The notes under the pieces are model-generated. The model searched no databases and was not told the origin of the DNA. It saw nothing but the letters and a program-made list of their open reading frames with translations. Below are positions 34,885 to 43,957 of a stretch of DNA of 64,000 nucleotides, piece by piece; position 1 is the first letter of the stretch, and each line of letters begins with the position of its first letter. The position numbers and the translations under genes are program-made. This stretch comes from Longimicrobiaceae bacterium. GTDB taxonomy: Bacteria > Gemmatimonadota > Gemmatimonadetes > Longimicrobiales > Longimicrobiaceae. The stretch lies in assembly GCA_030146875.1 (NCBI GenBank), contig JASLAX010000011.1, forward strand, positions 16,467 to 80,466, in the 5' to 3' direction.

Positions 34885-35928
34885 ATGGACTCGGGGCCCA
34901 TGACGACCGGAACGAAACGGAAGAGGGCGAAGCGGGCGAAGCCGGTGTGGCGCCGGGAGGGGACGCCGGAGACGGGGTTCACGTACGTCCGGGAGACGGG
35001 GCGGCCCGTGCGGGCGCGCGCCGACCTGGAGCGCGTGCGGGCGCTCGCCATCCCGCCCGCGTGGACGGCGGTGGAGATCGCGGCCGACCCCAAGGCGCGG
35101 GTGCAGGCCACCGGGTTCGACGCGCGGGGGCGCAAGCAGTACCGCTACCACGCCGGCCACGTGGCCCGGCGGTCGCGGCGGAAGTTCCGCAAGCTGGGCG
35201 AGCTGGCCCGCGCGCTCCCGCGCGTCCGCGAGGAGACGGACCGGCACCTGCGGCTGGAGGGGCAGCCCCGCGAGCGCGTGCTGGCGACCATCGTGCGGCT
35301 GATGCTGCGGGGGTTCTTCCGGGTGGGGAGCGAGCGGTACGCGGTGGAGAACAAGACCTTCGGCATCACCACCCTGCGGAAGCGCCACCTGCGGGTGGAG
35401 GGCACGTCGCTGCACTTCCGCTACGTGGGCAAGAGCGCCGTGCACCAGCGGCAGGTGGTGGCCGAGACGCCGCTGGCGGCGATCATGGCCGAGGTGATGG
35501 AGCTTCCCGGCACCCGCCTCTTCCGCTACGTGGACGCGGAGGGCGCGGTGCGCGACGTGACCGCGCGCGACGTGAACGACTACATCCGCCAGGTGGCGGG
35601 GGCGCCGTTCTCGTCCAAGGACCTGCGGACCTGGGGCGGGACCGTGCGCGCGGCCACCATCCTGGCGGAGCTGGGTCCGGCGAAGAGCGCCGCGGAGGCC
35701 AAGCGGAACGTGGTGCTGGCGTGCCGGCTGGTGTCGGCGGAGCTGGGGAACACCCCCAGCGTGTGCCGCAGCGCGTACGTGCACCCCGTGGTGCTGGAGA
35801 AGTACCAGACGGGCAAGACCATCGCCCCCTACATGCGAGAGGCGCCCCGCTCCGGGAAGGAGGGGGCGCCCGCGCAGTTCTACCCGGAGGAGGCGGCGCT
35901 CATGCGCTTCCTGGAGCGCTGGACGTGA
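34885..35928 (+). CDS. DNA topoisomerase IB
   Basis: The 347-residue enzyme is of the poxvirus/bacterial type IB class, which relaxes supercoils through a 3'-phosphotyrosyl link. Visible motifs are the RYHAGHVARR region, KSAVHQRQVV, SSKDLRTWGGTV (about 250) and the active Tyr in CRSAYVHP at about residue 298. The length is normal for bacterial TopIB. ATG 34885 is chosen as the first start before RAKRAKPVWRREG. Its end overlaps the convergent phosphoesterase gene by 29 bp. Confidence 0.93.
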   Translation: MDSGPMTTGTKRKRAKRAKPVWRREGTPETGFTYVRETGRPVRARADLERVRALAIPPAWTAVEIAADPKARVQATGFDARGRKQYRYHAGHVARRSRRKFRKLGELARALPRVREETDRHLRLEGQPRERVLATIVRLMLRGFFRVGSERYAVENKTFGITTLRKRHLRVEGTSLHFRYVGKSAVHQRQVVAETPLAAIMAEVMELPGTRLFRYVDAEGAVRDVTARDVNDYIRQVAGAPFSSKDLRTWGGTVRAATILAELGPAKSAAEAKRNVVLACRLVSAELGNTPSVCRSAYVHPVVLEKYQTGKTIAPYMREAPRSGKEGAPAQFYPEEAALMRFLERWT

Positions 35929-36793
35929 CCGCCTCCCGGCCGGTGCCCTCTCCCGGCTCTCCCCCCGCCTCCCGGTCCTCCTCCGCCGCCGGCGGGGCGA
36001 TGGGCACGTCGTGCAGGTAGTACATCTCCATCCCCTCCGCCTTGAGCAGCGCGTGCGAGACGTTGAAGACGGGCACCCCGCCCGGCGTCCTGCCGCTGAA
36101 GGAGCCGTGGTGCGCGTGGCCGTGGAACACGGCGCAGACGCTGAAGCGGTCCAGCGGCTCGGCCATGCGGTCGTTCCCCAGGAAGGGGAAGATCTGCTCG
36201 GGCTCGCCCTTCACCGTGTCCGCCACCGGGGCGTAGTGCATCAGCACCACCCGGTTGGGCGTGGAGAGCCGGCGCAGCGACATCTCCAGGCGCTGCACCT
36301 CGTCCAGGCACGACCCCACGAACGTCTTGGTCTCCGCCTCGCCGAACGCGGTCAGGGTGAAGCGGCCGAAGCCGCCCATGAAGCCCTTCACCCCCGCGAA
36401 GCCCACGTGCTCGTTCAGCTCGAACGGGTCGCCGTCCAGCAGGTGCACCCCGCGCTCGCGCAGGATGGCGATGCACTCGGACTCCATCTGCGACTCGTGG
36501 TCGTGGTTCCCCAGCACCGCCAGGATGGGGACGCGCACGTCGGCCAGCTCGCCGGCCACCACGCGCATCTCGGCCGGGGTGCCGCGGCGGGTCAGGTCGC
36601 CCGCCAGCAGCAGCACGTCGGCGTCGTCGTTGACGTGCGCGAACAGGTCGCGGTACACGCCGGCGTCCTCCTCGCCGCAGTGGAAGTCGCCCACGGCGGC
36701 GATGCGCACCCGGTTCGAGCGCCCGCTGCGGCGGTCCGTGCGGCGGCGCTCCCGGAAGGGCGCGTCGCCGCGCCCGCCCGCCGGCCCGCTCAT
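35900..36793 (-). CDS. Metallophosphoesterase
   Basis: The 297-residue calcineurin-like phosphoesterase shows the dinuclear metal motifs GDFHCG (near 37), LLLAGDLTRRG, VLGNHDHES, VVLMHYAP and VFHGHAHHG. A Gly/Glu-rich C-terminal tail follows. The substrate is unknown. The ATG at 36793 overlaps the stop of the upstream nucleotidyltransferase gene (ATGA), so the two are coupled and may act together. Its 3' end overlaps topoisomerase IB on the opposite strand. Confidence 0.9.
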   Translation of the reverse strand: MSGPAGGRGDAPFRERRRTDRRSGRSNRVRIAAVGDFHCGEEDAGVYRDLFAHVNDDADVLLLAGDLTRRGTPAEMRVVAGELADVRVPILAVLGNHDHESQMESECIAILRERGVHLLDGDPFELNEHVGFAGVKGFMGGFGRFTLTAFGEAETKTFVGSCLDEVQRLEMSLRRLSTPNRVVLMHYAPVADTVKGEPEQIFPFLGNDRMAEPLDRFSVCAVFHGHAHHGSFSGRTPGGVPVFNVSHALLKAEGMEMYYLHDVPIAPPAAEEDREAGGEPGEGTGREAVTSSAPGSA

Positions 36794-37749
36794 CGCCCGG
36801 CCTCCCGCGGGGGCCCGGCGGTGGGCTCGATCGGCTCCCCGGGCTCCTGCGGCTCCTCGTCGTGCGCGGCGCGCTCGTCCCACACGTCGCTGTCGCGCAG
36901 CCCCACGATCACGTCGGTCCGCTCCATCTCCTGCACGTATTCCTCCCGAAGGTCGCGGAATCCCCACTCGTTCACGTCGATGGCGAAGGAGAAGCGCGAG
37001 ATCAGCGTGCCCCGCGTGACCTCCTCGCCGCGGTCGGCCCCCTCCTGCTGCGCCGCGCGGTCCAGCAGCTCGCGCACCACCCACTCGGGCACGCGGTCGG
37101 CGTGGCCGGGATAGACGTAGCGGAAGGTGAGGACCTGCGAGAGCAGGAGCGGCCAGTGCGCCGCCGTCTTGTCCACCAGCCGCCGCCAGTCCATGTGGTC
37201 GCCGCGCGCCAGGATGAGGTGCGCGATGTCGGCCATGTCGTGGCGGTGGCGCTCGTTGATGAACAGGCGGTGCCAGATCAGCTCCTCGACCGGCGCCACC
37301 CGCACCGCCGTGGCCGCCAGGATCGCCGGGGAGGAGTGCGCCCACCAGTCGGGGTCGATCAGGGCCAGCCCGTTGCCCATCCCGTAGATGATGTCGATGA
37401 AGTGCCCGGTCTGGGGGTCGAGCGCCTTGGCCAGCCAGTGCGACTGCTCCAGCCGCGTGGTGAACCCGGCCGCCTTGAGCGCGCGCATGGCGGGCTCCAC
37501 CCGGCCCGGCTCGCAGAACAGGTCCAGGTCCTTGGTCTTGCGGTAGATGCCGGTGTGCTCGTAGATGGCGTACGCCCCCGCCACCACGTACGGCACGCCG
37601 GCCTCGTTCAGCACCAGCAGCGCGCGCTTGTAGATCTCGCGCTCGTCCTCGGGGATCCAGAAGCCGCCGTGCGTGACGGACTTCTGCTCCTCGTGCGAGA
37701 GGTTGCGCAGTCGCGGCGGGAACGAGTTCACCGGCTCGGTCTTGGACAT
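36790..37749 (-). CDS. Nucleotidyltransferase-fold protein
   Basis: The 319-residue protein contains the nucleotidyltransferase core VPYVVAGAYAIYEHTG followed by RKTKDLDLFCEPG (about 65-80), the DLDLF holding the metal-binding acidic pair, then a helical region and an HRHDMADIAHLILARGDHMD segment like those in AbiEii/MNT-type or uncharacterised members. The substrate is unknown. It is the first gene of a coupled pair with the metallophosphoesterase, and the ATG at 37749 is well supported by the protein start. Confidence 0.78.
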   Translation of the reverse strand: MSKTEPVNSFPPRLRNLSHEEQKSVTHGGFWIPEDEREIYKRALLVLNEAGVPYVVAGAYAIYEHTGIYRKTKDLDLFCEPGRVEPAMRALKAAGFTTRLEQSHWLAKALDPQTGHFIDIIYGMGNGLALIDPDWWAHSSPAILAATAVRVAPVEELIWHRLFINERHRHDMADIAHLILARGDHMDWRRLVDKTAAHWPLLLSQVLTFRYVYPGHADRVPEWVVRELLDRAAQQEGADRGEEVTRGTLISRFSFAIDVNEWGFRDLREEYVQEMERTDVIVGLRDSDVWDERAAHDEEPQEPGEPIEPTAGPPREAGR

Positions 37750-37859
37750 GTTCGCCTCGGTGGAGTGGACGGCCGGCCGCGCGGAAGAGCAAGGATCGGG
37801 CCCGCCACGGGCGTTCCCGCGCGTTGCGGCGGGCGCCGGTCCGCCCGTATCTTCGAGTC

Positions 37860-38522
37860 ATGATCGACGACCTGAAGAGGCTCTTCTCCCAGACCTGGGA
37901 GGCCTTCCGCACCGAGCGGTCCCGCCGCGAGCCCGAGGACCAGGTGGCGGAGCTGCTGGGCGCCATGCGCCGCGAGATGGTGGACGTGCGCGCCATGCTC
38001 CCCGAGTACGAGGAGGCGCACCGCGGCGCCGGCCTGGAGCTGGAGCGCGAGCGCCGCGGGCTCGAGGAGACCACCCGCCGCCGCGACATGGCCGAGCGCA
38101 TCGGCGACGCCGAGACGGTGCGCGTGGCCGAGGAGTTCGCGGCCAGGCACCGCGGCCGCGTGGCCGTGCTGGAGCAGAAGGTCCAGGCCGCCCGCGCCGA
38201 GGCCGACCTGCGCCGCGCCGAGGCGGAGGAGATGACCCGGCGCTACAAGGAGGCGGACCTGAACCGCTTCGCCCTGCTCGCCGAGATCCGCCGGGCGCAG
38301 GCGCAGGGCACGCTGCGCTCCGGCCTGGGCGCCGCCCCCGGCAGCCCCACCGACGAGTTCGACCGCATGGCCGGCAGGATGGGCGACGACCAGCGCTACC
38401 AGGAGGCGCTGCACGACCTGGACGCGGACCTCTCCGGAGCCCCGCCCCCGCCCCCCCCGCCGAAGCCCAACGACGTGGAGGCTCGGCTGGCGGAGCTGAA
38501 GCGGCGGATGTCGGAGGGGTAG
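37860..38522 (+). CDS. Coiled-coil protein, PspA-like character
   Basis: The 220-residue product starts MIDDLKRLFSQTWEAFRTE and is almost entirely alpha-helical with heptad-like Arg, Glu and Ala patterns (about 30-160), as in PspA/Vipp1-type membrane-associated coiled coils. The C-terminus is less regular and includes a poly-Pro run (APPPPPPPKPNDVEARL). The evidence is structural character only; a named family is not assigned. Start is ATG 37860, divergent from the nucleotidyltransferase gene, and a strong hairpin follows. Confidence 0.7.
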   Translation: MIDDLKRLFSQTWEAFRTERSRREPEDQVAELLGAMRREMVDVRAMLPEYEEAHRGAGLELERERRGLEETTRRRDMAERIGDAETVRVAEEFAARHRGRVAVLEQKVQAARAEADLRRAEAEEMTRRYKEADLNRFALLAEIRRAQAQGTLRSGLGAAPGSPTDEFDRMAGRMGDDQRYQEALHDLDADLSGAPPPPPPPKPNDVEARLAELKRRMSEG

Positions 38523-38621
38523 GGCAGGGCGGTAGGGAGCCTCGGCGTGGGGCGCGGCCGTGTCTCGCGGGCCCAGCCCCACACCCGCGAACGGTCCGAT
38601 CGCCCGCCGGATTCGCGCCCA

Positions 38622-38665
38622 CGACGAAGGGCCCCGCCTCCCTCCGGAGGCGGGGCCCTTCGTCG
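38622..38665. terminator. Perfect 20-bp hairpin between convergent genes
   Basis: Arms 38622-38641 and 38646-38665 pair perfectly around a 4-nt loop. It separates the coiled-coil gene (ends 38522) from the convergent Gly/Tyr-rich gene (ends 38684). Confidence 0.85.
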
Positions 38666-38683
38666 GGCCGGCGTCGTCAGCCG

Positions 38684-39397
38684 CTAGAACCCGGTGTCGT
38701 AGCGGTTGCGGTTGCGGTTCCACAGGCTGTTCCCGCCGGCGTGGGGGAAGCCGCCCTGCTGGAAGCCCTGGCCGTAGTACGCGTCGTCGCCCACCACGCC
38801 GGAGTACCCCTGGCCCCCGGTCTGGCCGAATTGCCGCGGCCCCTGGCCGGGGTTGTCGTAGCCCTGGCCGTGGTAGCCCCGGCCCTGGTTCGAGTAGCCC
38901 TGGCCGGTCCAGCCCTGGCCCCGGTCCGAGAAGCCCTGGTCGTAGCGGTTCCGCATGCCGCCCTGGAACTCGCCGCGGATCACACGGATGGGGGTGTGGT
39001 TGGCGCGGTCGTTGAACGGGTCGCCCGTGTCCGTCTCCAGGCGGTGCATCCCCCGGTCGTAGCCGCGGCCCTGCATTCCCATGTCGCGGTCGTAGCCCAT
39101 GGCCGACCCGCGCATCCCGCGGTCGTAGCCCCGGTCGTGCCCGCCGAAGAAGCCCCGCACCCGGTCGCCCAGGTCGCGGTCGTAGCGATTGCCGGCGCTG
39201 CCGCGGTACATGTCGCGGTCGTAGTCGGACATGGCGTGGCTCCACCCGCCGCGCGGCCCCGCCGCGCCCCGCCACTCCAGCCCACGGCCGCCCATCTCGC
39301 GGTCGTAGCCCCGGTCCATGCCCCCGAAGCCGCGGTTGGCGCCACCGAAGCCGTAGCCCACGTCGCGGTCGTCGCGGAAGCGGTCGAAGAGTCCCAT
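38684..39397 (-). CDS. Low-complexity Gly/Tyr/Arg/Asp-rich repeat protein
   Basis: The 237-residue product starts MGLFDRFRDDRDVGYGFGGA and is dominated by degenerate R-G/D-YDRG/DM repeats in the N-terminal half and by GQGYxNQG and QGYxGQG repeats in the C-terminal half, ending RNRNRYDTGF. A short ordered-looking block, NHTPIRVIRGEF, lies near residue 133. There are no TM segments. Such Tyr/Arg/Gly compositions are typical of disordered, phase-separating or surface proteins. The ATG at 39397 has an AAGGAGG ribosome binding site, so it is probably well expressed. No family recognised. Confidence 0.78.
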   Translation of the reverse strand: MGLFDRFRDDRDVGYGFGGANRGFGGMDRGYDREMGGRGLEWRGAAGPRGGWSHAMSDYDRDMYRGSAGNRYDRDLGDRVRGFFGGHDRGYDRGMRGSAMGYDRDMGMQGRGYDRGMHRLETDTGDPFNDRANHTPIRVIRGEFQGGMRNRYDQGFSDRGQGWTGQGYSNQGRGYHGQGYDNPGQGPRQFGQTGGQGYSGVVGDDAYYGQGFQQGGFPHAGGNSLWNRNRNRYDTGF

Positions 39398-39581
39398 CTT
39401 CCCTCCTTTTCCGGTTCGCACCCAGAATTCCCGCCCCCCGGCGGGAGGACGGCGAGGGGTGCAACCTTCGGTCCACCGCGCCCCACTCGCCCCCCACGCA
39501 GGGTTGTCGGGGCCGGACGGGAGAGGTACGTTCACGCGCTTGGCGACCAGACCCAGAGAGCCCTTGCCGGCACGGACATAG

Positions 39582-41453
39582 ATGGATACGAACGTGGTCG
39601 AGACGCTCCGCTCGCACTTCCCCTCGCTGGACGCGCGCGAGGTGGAGCTCCTGGCCGGGTGCGCCGAGGCGCGCTCCTGCCCGGTGGGCACGTACGTGTT
39701 CCGCGAGAGCCAGCCGCGGCGCGCGTTCGGAATCCTGCTGCGGGGGCGCATCGAGATCGTGAAGGGGCTGCAGGGCCGCCCCGAGGTGCTGCACGTGCTG
39801 ACCGGCGGGGAGTCGTACGGCGAGGGGAGCTTCCTGGACGAGTACCCGCACTCCACCTCGGGCGTGGTGACCGAGGACGCGGAGGTGGTGGAGATCTCCC
39901 GCGCGCGCGTGCAGGGGATCGCGGCGGAGCACCCCACGCTGTACGGCAAGCTGGCGCTGGCCGCCGCCCAGGTGATCTCGTCGCGGCTGCGGCACGCCAA
40001 CGTGCGCCTGACGGGGCGCGAGGCGGGCTACCTCTCCGGCGAGCTGCGGGTGGAGCACGACCTGCTGGGCGAGCGGGCGCTCTCCGTGGACCTCTACTAC
40101 GGCGTGCAGACGCTGCGGGCCACGGAGAACTTCCCCATCACGGGCATCCCCATCTCGCAGTACCCGCACCTGATCCACGCGCTGGCGGCGGTGAAGGAGG
40201 CGGCGGCGTTGGCGAACCGCGACCTGGGGCTGCTGGACCCGCAGACGGCCGACGCCATCGTCCGCGCCTGCCGCGAGATCCGCGAGGGGCGCCTGCACGA
40301 GCAGTTCGTGGTGGACGTGATCCAGGGTGGGGCGGGCACCAGCACCAACATGAACGCCAACGAGGTGGTGGCGAACCGGGCGCTGGAGCTGCTGGGCTTC
40401 CGGAAGGGGCAGTACGAGCACTGCCACCCCAACGACCACGTCAACCTCTCCCAGTCCACCAACGACGTCTATCCCACCGCGCTCAAGATCGCGGGGAACT
40501 GGTCGATCCTGGACCTGATCGGCGCGCTAGCGGAGCTGCGCGCGGCGTTCGTGGAGAAGGGGCGCGAGTTCGCGGACGTGCTCAAGATGGGCCGCACCCA
40601 GCTCCAGGACGCGGTGCCCATGACGCTGGGGCAGGAGTTCACCGCCTTCGCGGTGACGATCGGCGAGGACATCGACCGGCTGCAGGAGGCCGCGGCGCTG
40701 ATCCGCGAGATCAACATGGGGGCCACGGCCATCGGCACGGGGATCAACACCGACCCGCGCTACGCCGCCACGGTGCGCGAGCGGCTGTGCGAGGTCACCG
40801 GGCTGGAGCTGATCACCGCGCCCGACCTGATCGAGGCCACCGCCGACACCGGCGCGTTCGTGCAGCTCTCCGGGATCCTGAAGCGCGTGGCGGTGAAGCT
40901 CTCCAAGATCTGCAACGACCTGCGCCTGCTCAGCAGCGGGCCGCGCACGGGGCTGAACGAGATCAACCTGCCCGCCATGCAGCCGGGCTCGTCGATCATG
41001 CCGGGGAAGGTGAACCCCGTCATCCCCGAGGTGGTGAACATGGTGTGCTTCCAGGTGGTGGGGAACGACCTGACCATCACCATGGCGGCCGAGGCGGGGC
41101 AGCTCCAGCTCAACGTGTTCGAGCCCGTGATCGGCTTCAACCTCTTCCAGTCCATCGACATGCTGGCGGGCGGCGCGGTGGTGCTCCGCGAGCGCTGCGT
41201 GATGGGGATCACCGCCAACCGCGAGCGGCTGCGGCGGATGGTGGAGGACTCCATCGGCCTGGTGACGGCGCTGGTGCCGTACATCGGCTACGAGCGCTCG
41301 GCGGCGCTGGCCAAGGAGGCCCTGCACACCGGGCGCGGCGTGTACGAGCTGGTGCGCGAGAAGGCGTGGCTCTCGCAGGAGCAGCTCGACGAGATCCTGT
41401 CGCCCGAGGCGATGACGCACCCGCGCGCCATGCCGGAGCAGGTTCCCGGCTGA
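39582..41453 (+). CDS. aspA: Cyclic-nucleotide-binding domain fused to aspartate ammonia-lyase
   Basis: The 623-residue protein has an N-terminal cNMP-binding/CRP-like domain (about 1-130; LLRGRIEIVKG, GESYGEGSFLDEYPHS) joined to a complete aspartase. The lyase part shows GTSTNMNANEVVANRA, DHVNLSQSTNDVYPTA, the GRTQLQDAVPMTLGQEF segment and the signature loop GSSIMPGKVNP at about residue 468. Aspartase reversibly deaminates L-aspartate to fumarate. In the cNMP domain the usual phosphate-binding PR-x-A is replaced by PHSTS, so ligand binding may differ. The fusion implies allosteric control. ATG 39582 begins the domain. Confidence 0.93.
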   Translation: MDTNVVETLRSHFPSLDAREVELLAGCAEARSCPVGTYVFRESQPRRAFGILLRGRIEIVKGLQGRPEVLHVLTGGESYGEGSFLDEYPHSTSGVVTEDAEVVEISRARVQGIAAEHPTLYGKLALAAAQVISSRLRHANVRLTGREAGYLSGELRVEHDLLGERALSVDLYYGVQTLRATENFPITGIPISQYPHLIHALAAVKEAAALANRDLGLLDPQTADAIVRACREIREGRLHEQFVVDVIQGGAGTSTNMNANEVVANRALELLGFRKGQYEHCHPNDHVNLSQSTNDVYPTALKIAGNWSILDLIGALAELRAAFVEKGREFADVLKMGRTQLQDAVPMTLGQEFTAFAVTIGEDIDRLQEAAALIREINMGATAIGTGINTDPRYAATVRERLCEVTGLELITAPDLIEATADTGAFVQLSGILKRVAVKLSKICNDLRLLSSGPRTGLNEINLPAMQPGSSIMPGKVNPVIPEVVNMVCFQVVGNDLTITMAAEAGQLQLNVFEPVIGFNLFQSIDMLAGGAVVLRERCVMGITANRERLRRMVEDSIGLVTALVPYIGYERSAALAKEALHTGRGVYELVREKAWLSQEQLDEILSPEAMTHPRAMPEQVPG

Positions 41454-41657
41454 CGCGCCACGGGGAGGCGCGTCTCCCCTTCGCGCGTGACCTCCCGCGC
41501 CGTGCTTCGTCCCCATCCTGGCACCTCCGCGCGGCGCCCTCCGTCTCCCGGCGGTGACGCCGCGCTCGAAAGGCTGGCCTTCGGACGGGATGCCGGACCA
41601 TATTGTCCCGGATCGACCGCCCGCGACGCCGCCACCCACGACTTCCCCTCGCGCTCC

Positions 41658-42956
41658 ATGGGCCACCGCTCCCGCACCTCGACCCTCCTCTCGCTGGCGA
41701 CGCTGCTGGCGCTGACCGGGTGCTCGGACCCCGCGGGCTCGGCCCCCGGGGGCCCCGGTACCGGCGGTCCCGGCGAGACGACGCCGGTGCCCACCATCCA
41801 GTTCGAGCTGCGGGCCCCCGAAGGGCGGTCCCTGGCGGACACGGTGTACGGCACGGCGATGCCGCTCCGGGTGGCCGGGCTGAGCGGGCACCGGGCGGTG
41901 AGGGTCACCCACTCGCTGAACGGCGGCCCGGAGGAGGTGCTCACGCAGCAGCGGGCGGGGTGGACGCTCTCGCTGACCCCTCCCTTCGCCGAGCCGTACG
42001 ACGTCTACGACCTGCCCGAGGGCCGGGTGGAGGTGCGGGTCTTCCTGTACGACAGCCTGGGGGTGCGGAGCCAGGCGACGGCCACGGTCCAGGTGAGGCA
42101 CCTGGAGCGGCGGTACGCCGCCACCTTCCTGGGAGGGAGCGGGCGCGACTCGCGGATCCTGGACCTGGCCGCGGGACGGGCGGTGGGGTACGTGCTGACG
42201 GCGGACTCCGTCTCCATCCCGGTGCTGTGGGAGAACGGCGGGCGCCGCGACCTTCCCGGCCCCGGCCGCGCGGTGGCGGTGACGCACGACGGCACGGTGG
42301 TGGTGCAGCGGGGGACGAGCGGCTACACGTGGAAGGCGGGCGTGCTCACGCCGCTCGACGCCGCGTGCCCCGGGCTCCCCCTGGGTGTGAGCGACGCCGG
42401 CGAGGTCTTCACCACCGGCACGAGCGACCGCCCCTACCGGTGTCAGGGGGCCACGGCCATGCAGCTCGCGGTCGGGACCTGGAACGGCGCCGTGGTGATG
42501 GACGTGAACCGCAACGGCCGCGCGGTCGGGTACCAGCGCGACCTCTACTACCAGCCCCGGGTGTGGGAGGGGACCACCGTCTCCTCGGTGGGCTTCGGCC
42601 GGCACTCGTACCCGGTCCAGGTGAGCGACGGGGGCAGGATCGTGGGGCGTGGAGGGCACTTCGGCGAGCGCTCCTACCTGTATGACGGCGCGGCCCTGGC
42701 CGACCTAACCTCCGTGGTGGGGCCCAGCACCGCCGCGGCGGCCGTGAACGACGCGCGGGAGGTCGTCGGAATGTACGGATGGAGCCCGCGCACCCCGTTC
42801 CTGCGCGCGGGCGGAAGGACCTACGTCGTCCGTACGGACGGGGAATGGCGCCTGGGCGCGGTCGACCGCATCGACGAGAACGGCTGGCTCGCGGCGTATG
42901 GCGAGGATCCGCAGACCGGGCGGAAGGGCGCGCTGCTGCTCAAGCCGCTGCCCTGA
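41658..42956 (+). CDS. Lipoprotein with HAF-type beta-propeller repeats
   Basis: The 432-residue protein has a lipoprotein signal (LLSLATLLALTGCSD) with Cys22 as the lipidation site, a Gly/Pro linker, an immunoglobulin-like segment (about 45-150), and about six repeats with the pattern V-x-D/N-GxAVGY or G-V/M-N-x-AxGEVVG, e.g. GVSDAGEVFTTG and AVNDAREVVGMYGW. HAF-type repeats form beta-propellers in secreted proteins of unknown function. The ATG at 41658 directly precedes the signal peptide. Confidence 0.85.
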   Translation: MGHRSRTSTLLSLATLLALTGCSDPAGSAPGGPGTGGPGETTPVPTIQFELRAPEGRSLADTVYGTAMPLRVAGLSGHRAVRVTHSLNGGPEEVLTQQRAGWTLSLTPPFAEPYDVYDLPEGRVEVRVFLYDSLGVRSQATATVQVRHLERRYAATFLGGSGRDSRILDLAAGRAVGYVLTADSVSIPVLWENGGRRDLPGPGRAVAVTHDGTVVVQRGTSGYTWKAGVLTPLDAACPGLPLGVSDAGEVFTTGTSDRPYRCQGATAMQLAVGTWNGAVVMDVNRNGRAVGYQRDLYYQPRVWEGTTVSSVGFGRHSYPVQVSDGGRIVGRGGHFGERSYLYDGAALADLTSVVGPSTAAAAVNDAREVVGMYGWSPRTPFLRAGGRTYVVRTDGEWRLGAVDRIDENGWLAAYGEDPQTGRKGALLLKPLP

Positions 42957-43072
42957 GGCTCGCCCGCCGTCCCGCGGAACCGCGGGGCGGCAGGGGGGCG
43001 GCCCCGGCACCCTCCCTCTCCGCCTTCTCGCCAGGGAGGTGCGCGATGGACCACCGGCAGCCGTAGGAAGCC

Positions 43073-43957
43073 GTGCCCGAGCTTCCCGACGTGGAGGTCT
43101 ACCTCCGCCGCCTGGCGGCGTTCGTCCTGGACCAGCCGCTGGAGAGGCTGACCCCGAAGAACCCGTTCGTCCTGCGCTCCGTCTCCCCCACGCCGGCGGA
43201 GGCGGCCGGACGGCGCGTCGTGGGGCTGCGGCGGATGGGGAAGCGGGTCGTCCTCCACCTGGACGGCGACCTGTTCGTCGTCGTCCACCTGATGGTCGCG
43301 GGGCGCCTCCGCTGGCGGCCGACGGGAAAGAAGATGGGCGGCAGGCTCGTCCTGGCCGAGCTCGCCTTCCCGCACGGCACGCTGTACCTGACGGAGGCGG
43401 GCACCACGCGCCGCGCCTCGCTCCACATCGTCTCGGGCGAGGAGGGCCTGCGCCCGTTCGAGCGCGGGGGGCTGGAGCCGCTGGAGATCGACCTGCCCAC
43501 CTTCGCGGAGCGGCTCGCGTCCGAGAGCCACACCGTCAAGCGCGCCCTCACCGACCCGCGCCTCTTCAGCGGCATCGGCAACGCCTACTCCGACGAGATC
43601 CTGCACCGCGCCCGCCTCTCCCCCGTCCTGCTCACCCGGAAGCTCTCCGACGAGCAGGTGCGGCGGCTGTACGACGCCACGCGCGAGGTGCTGGTGGAGT
43701 GGACGGAGCGGCTCGCGGAGCAGGTGGGCGAGGGATTCCCCGAGGAGGTGACGGCCTTCCACCCCGAGATGGCCGTCCACGGGCGCTTCAAGCAGCCCTG
43801 CCCCGTCTGCGGCGCTCCCGTGCAGCGGATCCGCTACGCGACCAACGAGACCAACTACTGCGCCCGCTGCCAGAATGGGGGCCGCATCCTGGCGGACCGC
43901 TCGCTCTCCCGACTGCTCAAGGACGACTGGCCGCGGTCCATCGACGAGGTGGACTGA
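43073..43957 (+). CDS. mutM: Formamidopyrimidine-DNA glycosylase (Fpg/Nei family)
   Basis: The enzyme excises oxidised purines and nicks the site. The 294-residue protein begins MPELPDVEVYLRRL; Pro2 and Glu3 form the catalytic N-terminus, with Asp where Fpg usually has Glu in the fifth-to-sixth positions. MGKRVVLHL carries the catalytic Lys, DPRLFSGIGNAYSDEILH is the helix-two-turn-helix, and the C-terminal CPVCGAPV...CARCQNGGRIL is the zinc finger with Arg. The start is GTG 43073, required by the chemistry of the terminal Pro. It may be Nei-like; sequence alone cannot separate them. Confidence 0.9.
   Translation: MPELPDVEVYLRRLAAFVLDQPLERLTPKNPFVLRSVSPTPAEAAGRRVVGLRRMGKRVVLHLDGDLFVVVHLMVAGRLRWRPTGKKMGGRLVLAELAFPHGTLYLTEAGTTRRASLHIVSGEEGLRPFERGGLEPLEIDLPTFAERLASESHTVKRALTDPRLFSGIGNAYSDEILHRARLSPVLLTRKLSDEQVRRLYDATREVLVEWTERLAEQVGEGFPEEVTAFHPEMAVHGRFKQPCPVCGAPVQRIRYATNETNYCARCQNGGRILADRSLSRLLKDDWPRSIDEVD

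Noticed and set aside
37673..41557. 1294-aa frame through the coiled-coil and aspartase genes
   Set aside because: It is antisense or out-of-frame to well-supported genes and shows no domain.
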